Shown one piece after another: positions 1-8,053 of a DNA stretch of 37,968 nucleotides; positions within the stretch are counted from its first letter, which is position 1; every line of letters begins with the position of its first letter. The position numbers and the translations under genes were made by a program. Source of the stretch: an uncultured Roseicyclus sp. (GTDB lineage: Bacteria; Pseudomonadota; Alphaproteobacteria; Rhodobacterales; Rhodobacteraceae); NCBI GenBank assembly GCA_937139335.1, contig CAKZPN010000034.1, forward strand, positions 1-37,968. The letters are read 5' to 3'. Under the pieces are notes generated by a model that saw only the letters and a program-made list of their open reading frames with translations, was not told where the DNA came from and did no database searches.

Positions 1-2114
1 TAGCCGCCGCCGGCGAGCTTCTTGAACTTCACCAGCGCGAAGTCGGGCTCGATGCCGGTGGTGTCGCAATCCATGACCAGGCCGATGGTGCCGGTCGGCG
101 CGATCACGGTGGCCTGCGCGTTGCGATAGCCATGCGCCTCGCCCAGCGTCAGCGCCTCGTCCCAAGCCTGCCGCGCGAGCGCCACAAGGCTCTGGTCGGG
201 GCAATTGGCGTGGTCAAGTGCGACCGGGTTCACGTTCACCTGCTCGTAACCCTCGGTCTTGCCATGGGCGGCGGCACGGTGGTTGCGGATGACGCGCAGC
301 ATGTGCTCGCGGTTGCGCTCGAAGCCGGCGAAGGCGCCAAGTTCCGACGCGATCTCGGCCGAGGTGGCATAGGACACGCCCGTCATGATCGCGGTCAGCG
401 CGCCGCACATCGCGCGGCCCTCGGGGCTGTCGTAGCCGAGGCCCATGTTCATCAAGAGACCGCCGATATTGGCATAGCCGAGGCCGAGCGTGCGGAAATC
501 ATAGGACCGCTGCGCGATTTCCTGCGAGGGGAACTGGGCCATCATCACGCTGATTTCCAGCGTCAGGGTCCAGAGCCGGCAGGCGTGCATGTAGCTTTCG
601 GCGTCGAACTTGCCGGCCGAGTAGAAGGTCAGCAGGTTCATCGACGCGAGGTTGCAGGCGGTGTCGTCGAGGAACATGTATTCCGAGCACGGGTTCGAGC
701 CGCGGATCGCGCCATCCTCGGGGCAGGTGTGCCAGGCGTTGACGGTGTCGTGGAACTGGATGCCCGGATCGGCGCAGGCCCAGGCGGCGTGCCCGACCTT
801 TTCCCAAAGATCCCGCGCCTTGATGGTTTTCGCCACCTTGCCGCCGACGCGGTTGGTCAGGTCCCAGTTCTCGTCGTTCTCAACCGCTTTCAGGAATTTA
901 TCGGTGACGCGGATCGAGTTGTTTGAGTTCTGGCCAGACACGCTGGAATAAGCTTCGCTGTCCCAATCGGTGTCGTAGGTGGGGAATTCGATGCTCGTGT
1001 AGCCCTGCTTGGCGTAGTCGAGAACCCGTTTGATGTAAGTTTCCGGAATAGCGGCCGATTTCGCCGCGCGGATTGCCTTTTTCAGCGCCTCGTTCTTGGT
1101 CGGCTCGACCGCGTCCTCAAGGCTGCCGTCCCACTCGCGGATCGCGGCGAAGATGGCGTTCAGCATCTTTTCATGGGTCTTGGAGCCGGCGACGAGGCTT
1201 GCCACCTTCTGCTCCTCGATCACCTTCCAGTCGATGAAGGCCTCGATATCGGGGTGGTCGGCGTCGACGATGACCATCTTGGCGGCGCGTCGCGTGGTGC
1301 CGCCCGACTTGATCGCGCCGGCCGCCCGGTCGCCGATCTTGAGAAAGCCCATCAGGCCGGACGACTTGCCGCCGCCCGACAGCTTTTCGCCCTCGCCGCG
1401 CAGGTGGCTGAAGTTGGTGCCGGTGCCGGAGCCGTACTTGAACAGGCGCGCCTCGCGCACCCACAAGTCCATGATCCCGCCTTCGTTCACGAGGTCGTCC
1501 TGCACGCCCTGGATGAAGCAGGCATGCGGCTGCGGGTGCTCGTAGCTGGAGGTCGACTTGGTCAGCTTGCCGGTCTTCCAGTCGACGTAGTAGTGGCCCT
1601 GCGCCGGGCCATCGATGCCGTAGGCCCAGTGCAAGCCGGTGTTGAACCACTGCGGGCTGTTGGGCGCCGCCATCTGGCGCGCCAGCATCAGCTGCATTTC
1701 GTCGAGATAGGCCTGCGCGTCGCCTTCGGAGGTGAAATAGCCCCCTTTCCAGCCCCAGTAGCACCAGGCGCCCGCGAGGCGGCGGAACACCTGCTTGGCC
1801 GAGGTCTCGCCGACATAGCGCGCGTCCTCGGGCAGCTCTTCCAGCGCCTTCTCGTCGGCGACCTGGCGCCACAGGAACTCGGGGATGCCCTTTTCCTTCA
1901 CCGGCTTCAGGCGCGCGGGCACGCCGGCCTTTCGGAAGTATTTCTGCGCGATCACGTCCGATGCCACCTGGCTCCAGCCCACGGGCACTTCGACATGTTC
2001 CAGCTTGAAGACGACGGTCCCGTCCGGGTTGCGGATCTCGGAGGTGGTCGTGGTGAACTCGAGATCGGCGTAGGTGTCCGCACCGGCCCGTGTAAATCTG
2101 CGTTCGATCTTCAT
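1..2114 (-). CDS. nrdJ: Adenosylcobalamin-dependent (class II) ribonucleotide reductase, N-terminal part
   Basis: NrdJ reduces ribonucleotides to deoxyribonucleotides in the cytosol with a thiyl radical generated from adenosylcobalamin. About 704 codons are in the window; the C-terminal part runs off the left edge. Three family-diagnostic cysteines are visible. Cys199 in HACFIQG and Cys487 in DDTACNLASMN would be the redox pair. Cys476 in GSNPCSEY would carry the thiyl radical. The 11-residue spacing between Cys476 and Cys487 matches what I recall for Thermotoga NrdJ (C322/C333). The chosen ATG (2112-2114) starts MKIERRFTR and has an AAAGGGG tract about 9 nt upstream. The leader is long and its promoter region carries NrdR-like boxes, listed separately. 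I see no B12-riboswitch box in the leader. The truncation is caused by the window edge, not by a mutation. Confidence 0.95.
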   Translation of the reverse strand, partial: MKIERRFTRAGADTYADLEFTTTTSEIRNPDGTVVFKLEHVEVPVGWSQVASDVIAQKYFRKAGVPARLKPVKEKGIPEFLWRQVADEKALEELPEDARYVGETSAKQVFRRLAGAWCYWGWKGGYFTSEGDAQAYLDEMQLMLARQMAAPNSPQWFNTGLHWAYGIDGPAQGHYYVDWKTGKLTKSTSSYEHPQPHACFIQGVQDDLVNEGGIMDLWVREARLFKYGSGTGTNFSHLRGEGEKLSGGGKSSGLMGFLKIGDRAAGAIKSGGTTRRAAKMVIVDADHPDIEAFIDWKVIEEQKVASLVAGSKTHEKMLNAIFAAIREWDGSLEDAVEPTKNEALKKAIRAAKSAAIPETYIKRVLDYAKQGYTSIEFPTYDTDWDSEAYSSVSGQNSNNSIRVTDKFLKAVENDENWDLTNRVGGKVAKTIKARDLWEKVGHAAWACADPGIQFHDTVNAWHTCPEDGAIRGSNPCSEYMFLDDTACNLASMNLLTFYSAGKFDAESYMHACRLWTLTLEISVMMAQFPSQEIAQRSYDFRTLGLGYANIGGLLMNMGLGYDSPEGRAMCGALTAIMTGVSYATSAEIASELGAFAGFERNREHMLRVIRNHRAAAHGKTEGYEQVNVNPVALDHANCPDQSLVALARQAWDEALTLGEAHGYRNAQATVIAPTGTIGLVMDCDTTGIEPDFALVKFKKLAGGG

Positions 2115-2234
2115 GTTGGCTGCCCCTTTAGCCCTGTGCTTCGTCGTGAGCGGCCTGCCAGCGTCGTTGCGCTCGGACCGTCTTGTTTGGAGGGACAGCA
2201 ACACGCTCCGCGGCAAGGCCTGAAAGACCCCCGC

Positions 2235-2253
2235 TGCCCGGTCGTGCCGGGCA
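2235..2253 (-). other. Hairpin in the nrdJ leader
   Basis: TGCCCGG at 2235-2241 and CCGGGCA at 2247-2253 form a perfect 7-bp stem with a 5-nt loop (TCGTG). It would lie in the roughly 210-nt untranslated leader of nrdJ if transcription starts near 2324. No T run follows, so it does not look like a terminator. Its role is unknown. Confidence 0.4.
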
Positions 2254-2294
2254 AATCCGGATTGTGGTGGGTGTGTTCCCCGTCCCGCCGGCGC

Positions 2295-2310
2295 CCACCA
2301 TATGTTGTGG
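2295..2310 (-). promoter_or_regulatory. NrdR-box-like operator (proximal) upstream of nrdJ
   Basis: CCACCATATGTTGTGG is an imperfect palindrome that fits the known NrdR box (acaCwAtATaTwGtgt) at its central positions. A second half-matching site lies exactly 31 bp upstream of its centre, about three helical turns, which is the usual pairing of NrdR sites. NrdR is the Zn/ATP-cone repressor of ribonucleotide reductase genes. Control of nrdJ is inferred. Confidence 0.6.
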
Positions 2311-2325
2311 TGATCGTCTCGGCCC

Positions 2326-2341
2326 ACACAACCTGACGTAG
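2326..2341 (-). promoter_or_regulatory. Second, half-conserved NrdR-box-like site overlapping the candidate -10 of nrdJ
   Basis: ACACAACCTGACGTAG keeps the ACACAA half of the NrdR consensus, while its other half is degenerate. Its centre is 31 bp from the proximal box. It overlaps the candidate -10 hexamer at 2331-2336, a placement suited to repression. Confidence 0.4.
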
Positions 2342-2359
2342 GTTGCCCCCACGGGTCAA
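2331..2359 (-). promoter_or_regulatory. nrdJ: Candidate sigma70 promoter of nrdJ
   Basis: On the minus strand TTGACC (complement of 2354-2359) is followed after 17 nt by TCAGGT (complement of 2331-2336). The -35 matches the consensus at 5 of 6 positions; the -10 is weak. It would start a leader of about 210 nt. The position is supported by the overlapping NrdR-like sites. Confidence 0.35.
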
Positions 2360-2590
2360 CGTATTTTTTACGACTTCGTGACAGTTTTTTCTGTTGCAAT
2401 GGGACCCTGGACTTGGGCCCGGGGGATGCGGGTGATTCATCCCCAGAGCGTTAATTCTTCTGACAGAATCCGGTTTTCCCTTTGCCCGTTGAGGCTTGCG
2501 GCGCCCGGCGAAGGCGATGCCTGAACCTTCTGCACAGACGGGCGGCGCAAAATGCGCCTGCCTCGGCCCGGGTCAGCCTCTCATACCCAC

Positions 2591-2606
2591 ACTACATATG
2601 GTGTGT
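2591..2606. promoter_or_regulatory. Isolated NrdR-box-like palindrome
   Basis: ACTACATATGGTGTGT, within a longer near-palindrome ACACTACATATGGTGTGT, resembles the NrdR box at least as well as the site next to nrdJ. It lies about 480 bp upstream of the nrdJ start and about 50 bp from the 3' end of tRNA-Pro, with no partner site nearby. It could be a distal nrdJ operator or chance. The rest of 2360-2658 shows no gene that I can support. Confidence 0.35.
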
Positions 2607-2658
2607 GATGGCGACATCCCTGCCACAGGCAGCGAGTCATTCGGCGGTGAAAAGGAAA

Positions 2659-2735
2659 TGGTCGGGGCGGCGAGAATCGAACTCACGACCTTCTGTACCC
2701 AAAACAGACGCGCTACCAGGCTGCGCTACGCCCCG
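2659..2735 (-). tRNA. tRNA-Pro (anticodon UGG)
   Basis: The minus strand folds into a full 77-nt cloverleaf. The acceptor CGGGGCG pairs with CGCCCCG, the anticodon loop is TTTGGGT (anticodon TGG), the T-loop is GTTCGAATC, and the 3' CCA is encoded (complement of 2659-2661). It closely resembles E. coli tRNA-Pro(UGG), including the AGCGCAGC D-arm. Confidence 0.95.
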
Positions 2736-2792
2736 ACGTGGGTCCTGTTACCGCGCGCTGGGGCGGTTGAAAAGCCCCGCCGGCAGTCGCAA

Positions 2793-3275
2793 TCACTCGG
2801 CCGCGCAGGCCCAGGCGGCAACGTCCTGAACGATGGCCGGATGGCGCATCACGTCACCCTCCGACAGGCCTAGCGTCGCCGCCATGCCGCCGTTGATCTC
2901 GAGCACATACTGGATGCCGTCGCCGCCGGGGATCGGCGTGCGGTCAAGCGGGACGGCATTTTCGTGGATGCGCTGCACAACGCCGGTCTCGTCGGCAAAG
3001 ATCATGTCGAGCGGGATCAGCGTGTTCTCCATCCAGAAGCTCACCCGCTGGGGCCGCTCGTAGACAAACAGCATCCCCGTCATGCGCGGCATCTCGGGCA
3101 CGTGCATCAAACCCTGGGCACGCCCCTGGGGCGTGTCGACGACTGCGACGCGGAACCGGACGGTGCCGAAATCGCCACGGATCTCAAGCCTGTCCGCGCT
3201 GCAGGCGGCCTGCGCCGCGGCAGGCAGCACGGTCAGGGCGAGAACCGCCACAACAATCAACTTGACTAGGCGCAC
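2793..3275 (-). CDS. DUF192 family exported protein
   Basis: A 160-residue protein with an N-terminal signal peptide (hydrophobic core LIVVAVLALTVLPAAAQA, likely cleaved near residue 24) and a DUF192 domain. Family hallmarks are RAQGLMHVPEMPRMTGMLFVY, the SFWMENTLIPLDMIFAD core, and IQYVLEINGG near the C-terminus. The domain's biochemical role is unknown; the protein is probably periplasmic. I chose the GTG at 3273-3275 because GAGGAGGGG lies just upstream and the signal peptide begins there; a longer reading would run into the cold-shock gene. It starts only 10 nt after the cold-shock gene stop on the same strand, so the two are likely co-transcribed. Confidence 0.85.
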   Translation of the reverse strand: MRLVKLIVVAVLALTVLPAAAQAACSADRLEIRGDFGTVRFRVAVVDTPQGRAQGLMHVPEMPRMTGMLFVYERPQRVSFWMENTLIPLDMIFADETGVVQRIHENAVPLDRTPIPGGDGIQYVLEINGGMAATLGLSEGDVMRHPAIVQDVAAWACAAE

Positions 3276-3285
3276 GAGCCCCTCC

Positions 3286-3804
3286 TCAGACGAATTCCCA
3301 GCTGCGCACCTCGGCGGCCATCTTGCCGCGCGGGCCGTCCACCACCTTGATCGCGACCGCCTCGCCCGGCTGCAGGTCGGCCAGCCCGCAGCGGTGCAGG
3401 ATCTCGATGTGCACGAATACATCTTCAGGATGACCGAAGACATTCGCGAAGCCAAAGCCTTTCGCGCGGTCGAACCATTTCACCCGCGCCGGAACGAAGG
3501 CGACATCGGGGGCCAGATCGGCCACGACACCATCGTGGCCGAATCCCTCGGGCGGCTCGATCTGCAGCACCTCAACGGCCTGAATGCCGCGCTCGGTGCT
3601 TTGCGCCAGCACGGAAATCTTCGAGTCCTCGGCCACCGACCCCTGGCCGAAATTCCGTAGTACATTGGCATGAAGCAAGATGTCCGGCCCGCCATCATCA
3701 TCGAGGATGAAGCCGAATCCCTTGCCGACATCGAACCATTTCACACGGCCGTGCACGGTGGCAGGGCCGTCCGCGTCCACATCCACCATGCTCGAATATC
3801 CCAT
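3286..3804 (-). CDS. Cold-shock protein with two cold-shock domains
   Basis: A 172-residue protein with two OB-fold cold-shock domains. Domain 1 has [15 protein letters not shown] (RNP1 around residues 28-33) and DILLH (RNP2 around 41-45). Domain 2 has [15 protein letters not shown] (around 106-120) and DVFVH (around 127-131). Proteins of this family bind single-stranded RNA or DNA and act as RNA chaperones. Single-domain Csp proteins are about 70 residues; the double form is common in alphaproteobacteria. The start at 3804 (MGYSSMVDV) is uncertain, because a second ATG five codons in (3787-3789) is equally plausible and neither has a strong Shine-Dalgarno. The 151-nt gap upstream is long enough for a leader RNA, a usual site of Csp regulation, but I see no specific element there. 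Confidence 0.9.
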   Translation of the reverse strand: MGYSSMVDVDADGPATVHGRVKWFDVGKGFGFILDDDGGPDILLHANVLRNFGQGSVAEDSKISVLAQSTERGIQAVEVLQIEPPEGFGHDGVVADLAPDVAFVPARVKWFDRAKGFGFANVFGHPEDVFVHIEILHRCGLADLQPGEAVAIKVVDGPRGKMAAEVRSWEFV

Positions 3805-3955
3805 ATCTTCGGCCCGCGATCGAAAGCTATCACATCTAGATTTGGCTTGCCGATGCCGCAGGCACAAGGTCGAAATAGTCATTTTATGTAGTGGGTTGAA
3901 ATTTTGGGCGGCTGTTTGACGCGGAAATTCACGGCAGGGCGCGCCGCCACCCGCC

Positions 3956-4576
3956 TCAGGGGTTGAGCCGCTGCACCGCCCAATCCGCGCCCGGGGTCGC
4001 GCGCTTCCAGCGGAAACGATCGTGCAACCGGAAGGCGCCATCGGCCCAGAATTCGATCTCGACGGGGGTGATCCGGAAGCCTCCCCAGAACGGCGGGCGC
4101 CGGGGGCTGGGCCCGTGCTGGGCCGTCACCTTGGCGACCTCGGCGACCAGCGCGGCGCGCCCCGAAAGCGGTTGTGACTGCTTCGAGGCCCAGGCGCCCA
4201 GCCGGCTCTTGAGCGAGCGCGAGGCGTAATAGGCGTCGGCCCGCGGCCCCTCTTCGCGCTCGACCGTGCCGCGCACGCGGATCTGGCGGCGGAGCGATTT
4301 CCAGTGCATCACGAACGCGGCCTTGCCCGATCCGATGATCTCGCGGCCCTTGGCGCTCTCGTAGTTCGTGTAGAAGATGAACGCGCCCTGCCCGGCCCCC
4401 TGCGCCTCGATCTCCTTCAGCAGGACCATGCGCACGTTGGGCATCCCGTCGGCGTCGACGCTTGCCAGCGCGATGGCGTTGGGGTCGTTCGGCTCGGTGG
4501 CTTCCGCCTCGGCCAGCCAGATTTTCGCGATCTCGAACGGGTCGTCACCCGCGAAAATGCCGCCCCGGTCGCTCAT
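3956..4576 (-). CDS. pdxH: Pyridoxamine 5'-phosphate oxidase
   Basis: A 206-residue FMN enzyme that oxidises pyridoxamine or pyridoxine 5'-phosphate to pyridoxal 5'-phosphate, the last step of PLP synthesis and salvage. Typical family blocks are [20 protein letters not shown] near the N-terminus, [33 protein letters not shown] (FMN and phosphate contacts), [19 protein letters not shown], and the C-terminal [10 protein letters not shown] with the family's RW motif. The length is normal. The ATG has AAGGGGA upstream. It is divergent from fabI across 135 nt. Confidence 0.95.
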   Translation of the reverse strand: MSDRGGIFAGDDPFEIAKIWLAEAEATEPNDPNAIALASVDADGMPNVRMVLLKEIEAQGAGQGAFIFYTNYESAKGREIIGSGKAAFVMHWKSLRRQIRVRGTVEREEGPRADAYYASRSLKSRLGAWASKQSQPLSGRAALVAEVAKVTAQHGPSPRRPPFWGGFRITPVEIEFWADGAFRLHDRFRWKRATPGADWAVQRLNP

Positions 4577-4711
4577 CGCATGTCCCCTTTTGTGTCACCC
4601 CTGCGCGTCAGCTAGCGCCGGCACCGCGATGGTGCAAGCCTGCCTCTCTTGAAGCGCCGCAGACGATGGCTTACGAGACCCGCAGCGATCAGAACGAAAA
4701 CGAGGGCACAG

Positions 4712-5524
4712 ATGGGTTTGATGACTGGCAAGCGCGGGCTCATCATGGGGCTTGCGAATGACAAATCCATCGCCTGGGGCATCGCCAAGGCGCTTGCGGC
4801 CGAGGGCGCGGAACTGGCGTTCTCCTATCAGGGCGAGCAACTGCTGAAGCGGGTGCAGCCGCTGGCCTCCAGCCTCGGATCGGACGTGATGATCCCCTGC
4901 GATGTCGGGGACGAGGCGTCGCTCGACGCGCTTTTCACGGCGCTCGAGGACAAATGGGGCGGTCTCGATTTCGTCGTCCACGCCATCGGGTTCTCAGACA
5001 AGAACGAGCTGCGCGGCCGCTATGTCGAGACCAGCCCGGCCAATTTCACGATGACGATGAACATTTCGGTCTATTCCTTCACCGCCGTCTGCCAGCGCGC
5101 CGAGAAGATCATGAAGAACGGCGGCAGCCTGCTGACGCTCACCTATTACGGCGCCGAGAAGGTCATGCCGCATTACAATGTCATGGGTGTCGCCAAGGCC
5201 GCGCTCGAAGCCTCGGTAATGTATCTGGCCGAGGACCTGGGCCGCGACGGCATCCGCGTGAACGCGATTTCGGCGGGCACGATCAAGACGCTGGCGGCAT
5301 CGGGCATCGGCGATTTCCGCTACATCCTGAAGTGGAACGAGAACAACTCCCCGCTGCGCCGCACGGTGACGCAGGACGAGGTCGGGAAATCGGCGCTCTA
5401 CCTGCTGTCGGATCTGGCCAGCGCCGTCACCGGAGAGGTGCTCCATGTCGATGCGGGCTACCACGTCATCGGCATGAAGAATCCCGAGGCCCCCGACATG
5501 AGCCTCGAGAAGAAGGAGGCCTGA
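4712..5524 (+). CDS. fabI: Enoyl-[acyl-carrier-protein] reductase (NADH)
   Basis: FabI reduces trans-2-enoyl-ACP in each elongation round of type II fatty acid synthesis and is the triclosan target class. The 270-residue product is an SDR-type protein with the FabI form of the nucleotide motif (IMGLANDKSIAWGIA, residues 11-25) and SYQGEQL. The catalytic region TYYGAEKVMPHYNVMGVAK gives Tyr145, Tyr155 and Lys162, equivalent to E. coli Y146, Y156 and K163. I chose the ATG at 4712 because GAGGG sits 5 nt upstream; the longer reading adds a basic N-terminus unlike the family, and a third ATG (MTGKRG) at 4721 is possible. gpt follows after 3 nt, so they form an operon. Confidence 0.94.
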   Translation: MGLMTGKRGLIMGLANDKSIAWGIAKALAAEGAELAFSYQGEQLLKRVQPLASSLGSDVMIPCDVGDEASLDALFTALEDKWGGLDFVVHAIGFSDKNELRGRYVETSPANFTMTMNISVYSFTAVCQRAEKIMKNGGSLLTLTYYGAEKVMPHYNVMGVAKAALEASVMYLAEDLGRDGIRVNAISAGTIKTLAASGIGDFRYILKWNENNSPLRRTVTQDEVGKSALYLLSDLASAVTGEVLHVDAGYHVIGMKNPEAPDMSLEKKEA

Positions 5525-5527
5525 GCC

Positions 5528-6049
5528 ATGATCACGCCGCTGCCGCATGAAAAGGGCTTTCACGTCAGCTGGGATCAGCTCCACCGCGACGCGCGCGCGC
5601 TGGCCTGGCGGCTCGACAAGCGCGGGCCCGGTGAGGGTGGCGCATGGCGCGCGGTGGTGGCGATCACGCGGGGCGGCATGGCGCCCGCGATGATCGTCGC
5701 GCGCGAGCTCGACATCCGCACGGTCGATACGATCAGCGTGAAATCCTACCACGCGGGCGGCGGCAAGGCCGACACGCAGCGCGAGGCGGAGGTGCTGAAA
5801 AGCCCTGACAAGGACATGATGGGCGATGGCGAGGGCATCCTGGTCGTCGACGACCTGGTCGATACCGGTAAGACGCTGGAACTGGTTCGCCAGCTCTACC
5901 CCAAGGCGCATTTCGCCACGATCTACGCCAAGCCCAAGGGCGAGCCTATGGTCGACACATTCATCACCGGGGTGAGCCAGGATACCTGGATCTTCTTCCC
6001 CTGGGACATGGCGCTGCAGTACGTCGAACCCTATCGCGGCAAGGACTGA
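5528..6049 (+). CDS. gpt: Xanthine (xanthine-guanine) phosphoribosyltransferase
   Basis: A 173-residue purine-salvage enzyme transferring phosphoribose from PRPP to xanthine and guanine. The PRPP-binding motif is [13 protein letters not shown] ([11 protein letters not shown] at residues 106-116). ITRGGMAPA (around 46-54) and the base-binding WIFFPWD near the C-terminus match bacterial Gpt. The Shine-Dalgarno AAGGAGG lies inside the end of fabI, and only 3 nt separate fabI stop from gpt start, so translation is probably coupled. It converges with aroB, with 36 nt between the stops and no clear terminator. Confidence 0.93.
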   Translation: MITPLPHEKGFHVSWDQLHRDARALAWRLDKRGPGEGGAWRAVVAITRGGMAPAMIVARELDIRTVDTISVKSYHAGGGKADTQREAEVLKSPDKDMMGDGEGILVVDDLVDTGKTLELVRQLYPKAHFATIYAKPKGEPMVDTFITGVSQDTWIFFPWDMALQYVEPYRGKD

Positions 6050-6085
6050 TCCGCCGCCGTCCGATCGCCGGGTCACGACCTGTCG

Positions 6086-7198
6086 TCACCGCATGGCAAG
6101 GGCTTCCGCAAGAACAGACTTCACCGCGTCGCCCGGCACGTCCGCCGTGACGAAACTGTCGCCGATGCCGCGCGCGAGGATGAAGCGCAGCCTGCCGTCG
6201 ACCACCTTCTTGTCCTGCCCCATCAGCGACAGGAGGCCGTCGGCATCCGGCAATTCCCCTTCGATGTCAGACAGATCACGCTTCATCTGCATCTGCGCCA
6301 GATGCGCCCGCACCCGGCTCGGGTCCTCCTGGCTGCACAGGCCCAGCCGCGCCGACAGCTCGAAGGCCAGCGCGCAGCCGATGGCCACGCCCTCGCCATG
6401 CAGCAACCGGTCGGAATAGCCGGTTGCGGCCTCCAGGGCATGGCCAAAGGTGTGGCCAAGGTTCAACAGCGCCCGGTCGCCCTGCTCGGTCTCGTCGCGC
6501 ACCACGATGTCGGCCTTCATCTGCACCGACCGGCGCACCGCCTCCGCGCGCAGCGCGGCATCGCCGGCGGCCAGTGCCGGACCGTTCTGCTCCAGCCAGT
6601 CGAAGAAACCGGCGTCGCCCAGCAGCCCGTATTTCGCCACTTCGCCGTAGCCCGCGCGGAAATCACGCGCGGTCAGCGTGCCCAGCACGTCGATATCGGC
6701 CAGAACGAGGCTCGGCTGGTGGAAACTGCCGACCAGGTTCTTGCCGTGGCCGGTGTTGATCCCGGTCTTGCCGCCGACGGAACTGTCCACCTGCGCGAGC
6801 AGCGAGGTCGGCACCTGCACGAACCGCACCCCGCGCCGCAGGATCGCGGCGGCAAAGCCGACAAGGTCGCCGATGACGCCGCCGCCGAAGGCCAGCACCA
6901 TGTCGCGCCGCTCCACGCGCTCGTCGAGCAGCCAGTCCACCACGCGGATCAGGTGCGGCCAGCTTTTCGTGCCCTCGCCCGGCGGAAGGACCAGCGCGGC
7001 GCTGTCCACGCCGCCGGCGCGCAGCCCGTCCTGCAGCGCCGCGAGGTGCAGGCCCGCGACCGTCTCCTCGGTCACGATCCAGACCCGCGGCCGCGACAAC
7101 AGCGGCGCGATCTCGGCCCCTGCCCGCGCGATCAAGCCCTGACCGATCCGAACGTCATAAGCGCGCTCGCCAAGTGGCACATGCACCGTTTCGATCAT
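6086..7198 (-). CDS. aroB: 3-dehydroquinate synthase
   Basis: A 370-residue enzyme of the shikimate pathway that converts DAHP to 3-dehydroquinate using NAD and a divalent metal. Motifs are the NAD-binding GGGVIGDLVGFAA (around 105-117), VPTSLLAQVDSSVGGKTGIN (around 129-148), and the metal-ligand regions YGEVAKYG, LNLGHTFGHALE and LHGEGVAIG. The start ATG at 7196-7198 overlaps the aroK stop as ATGA, which fixes the start and indicates translational coupling. The aroK-aroB order is the standard arrangement. Confidence 0.95.
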   Translation of the reverse strand: MIETVHVPLGERAYDVRIGQGLIARAGAEIAPLLSRPRVWIVTEETVAGLHLAALQDGLRAGGVDSAALVLPPGEGTKSWPHLIRVVDWLLDERVERRDMVLAFGGGVIGDLVGFAAAILRRGVRFVQVPTSLLAQVDSSVGGKTGINTGHGKNLVGSFHQPSLVLADIDVLGTLTARDFRAGYGEVAKYGLLGDAGFFDWLEQNGPALAAGDAALRAEAVRRSVQMKADIVVRDETEQGDRALLNLGHTFGHALEAATGYSDRLLHGEGVAIGCALAFELSARLGLCSQEDPSRVRAHLAQMQMKRDLSDIEGELPDADGLLSLMGQDKKVVDGRLRFILARGIGDSFVTADVPGDAVKSVLAEALAMR

Positions 7199-7776
7199 GA
7201 TCCGTCCCTTTCCACCGCGCCCGCGCGCGCCAGTTCCGCCATCACATGGCCCGCCGTATCCTCGATCGACCAGCTCGGCTGAACATGGACCGACAGCGGC
7301 GCCAGCGCATAGACCGGGTCGCGCTCGGTCAGCAGCGCCGCCAGTGTCGCGCGCGGTGTCGCCGTCCGCAGCAAGGGCCGCGTCGTCTTGTGCCGCACCC
7401 GCGTCCAGAGCAGGTCGAGATCCGCCTTCAGCCACAAGACCGAGGCGCGGCCGGTCAACAGCCGCCGGTTGGCATCCGACATCCAGGCGCCGCCGCCGGT
7501 GGACAGGATGCAGGGCGGCCCGTCGAGCAGGCGCGCGATCACGGCGCTTTCCTTCTCGCGGAAGAACGGCTCGCCGTAGCGCTCGAAGATCTCGGCGATG
7601 GAGAGCTGCGCAGAGGTCACGATCTCGGCGTCCGAGTCGCGCATCGCCACCCCCAGCCGCGTCGCCAGCGCCCGACCCACGGCGGTCTTGCCCGAGCCCA
7701 TCATCCCCACCAGCACGACGGTGCGCAGCAGGCGTTCCCTGCGCCGTTCACGCGATTGTGGCGTCGTTTCGCCCAT
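7195..7776 (-). CDS. aroK: Shikimate kinase
   Basis: A 193-residue kinase phosphorylating shikimate at O3 with ATP. It has a Walker A GMMGSGKT (residues 24-31), the shikimate-binding DSDAEI segment, a GGGAW loop (STGGGAW) and the adenine-side RDPVYALA region. An upstream TTG in frame (7807-7809) would add 11 residues, but the ATG at 7774-7776 (MGETTPQS) is preferred as the usual codon. Either start leaves an N-terminal Arg-rich extension before the Walker strand. It is first in an aroK-aroB operon and divergent from the gene starting at 7919. Confidence 0.93.
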   Translation of the reverse strand: MGETTPQSRERRRERLLRTVVLVGMMGSGKTAVGRALATRLGVAMRDSDAEIVTSAQLSIAEIFERYGEPFFREKESAVIARLLDGPPCILSTGGGAWMSDANRRLLTGRASVLWLKADLDLLWTRVRHKTTRPLLRTATPRATLAALLTERDPVYALAPLSVHVQPSWSIEDTAGHVMAELARAGAVERDGS

Positions 7777-7918
7777 GGTCCCGATTTTTCTTTCCCCCGA
7801 CTGGCGCAATTCCGCCGGTCATGGCTTATAAGGAATTGAGAACGGCGGCAAACGTCGATCCGCACGCGGACCGGGGTTCCGGCGCGGCGGCACACCTGAG
7901 GCAAGGGGACGCAATCCC

Positions 7919-8053
7919 ATGGGGCGCATCATCCGGTTTCTTCTCATTCTGATCGTGCTCGTCGTGCTCGGGCTGATCGGATATTCCTATTCGGGCTATC
8001 TCGTGCCCACGCAGCAGACGGTGACGACCCCGGTGGAGCTCGATGTCGACTAG
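7919..8053 (+). CDS. 44-residue single-span membrane peptide, unknown function
   Basis: A short reading frame beginning MGRIIRFLLILIVLVVLGL and ending VTTPVELDVD. It has a basic N-terminus, one strong hydrophobic segment (about residues 5-22) and a short polar, acidic tail, so it is probably an inner-membrane peptide. A good Shine-Dalgarno (AAGGGGAC) precedes the ATG. Its stop overlaps the start of the next gene by 11 nt, so the two are likely translated together. I do not recognise a named family, but similar tiny membrane ORFs beside aroK in Rhodobacteraceae would not surprise me. No function is assigned. Confidence 0.7.
   Translation: MGRIIRFLLILIVLVVLGLIGYSYSGYLVPTQQTVTTPVELDVD

Noticed and set aside
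2115..2324. A cobalamin riboswitch in front of nrdJ
   Set aside because: Expected for a B12-dependent enzyme in some genomes, but no B12-box sequence is present on the minus strand of the leader.
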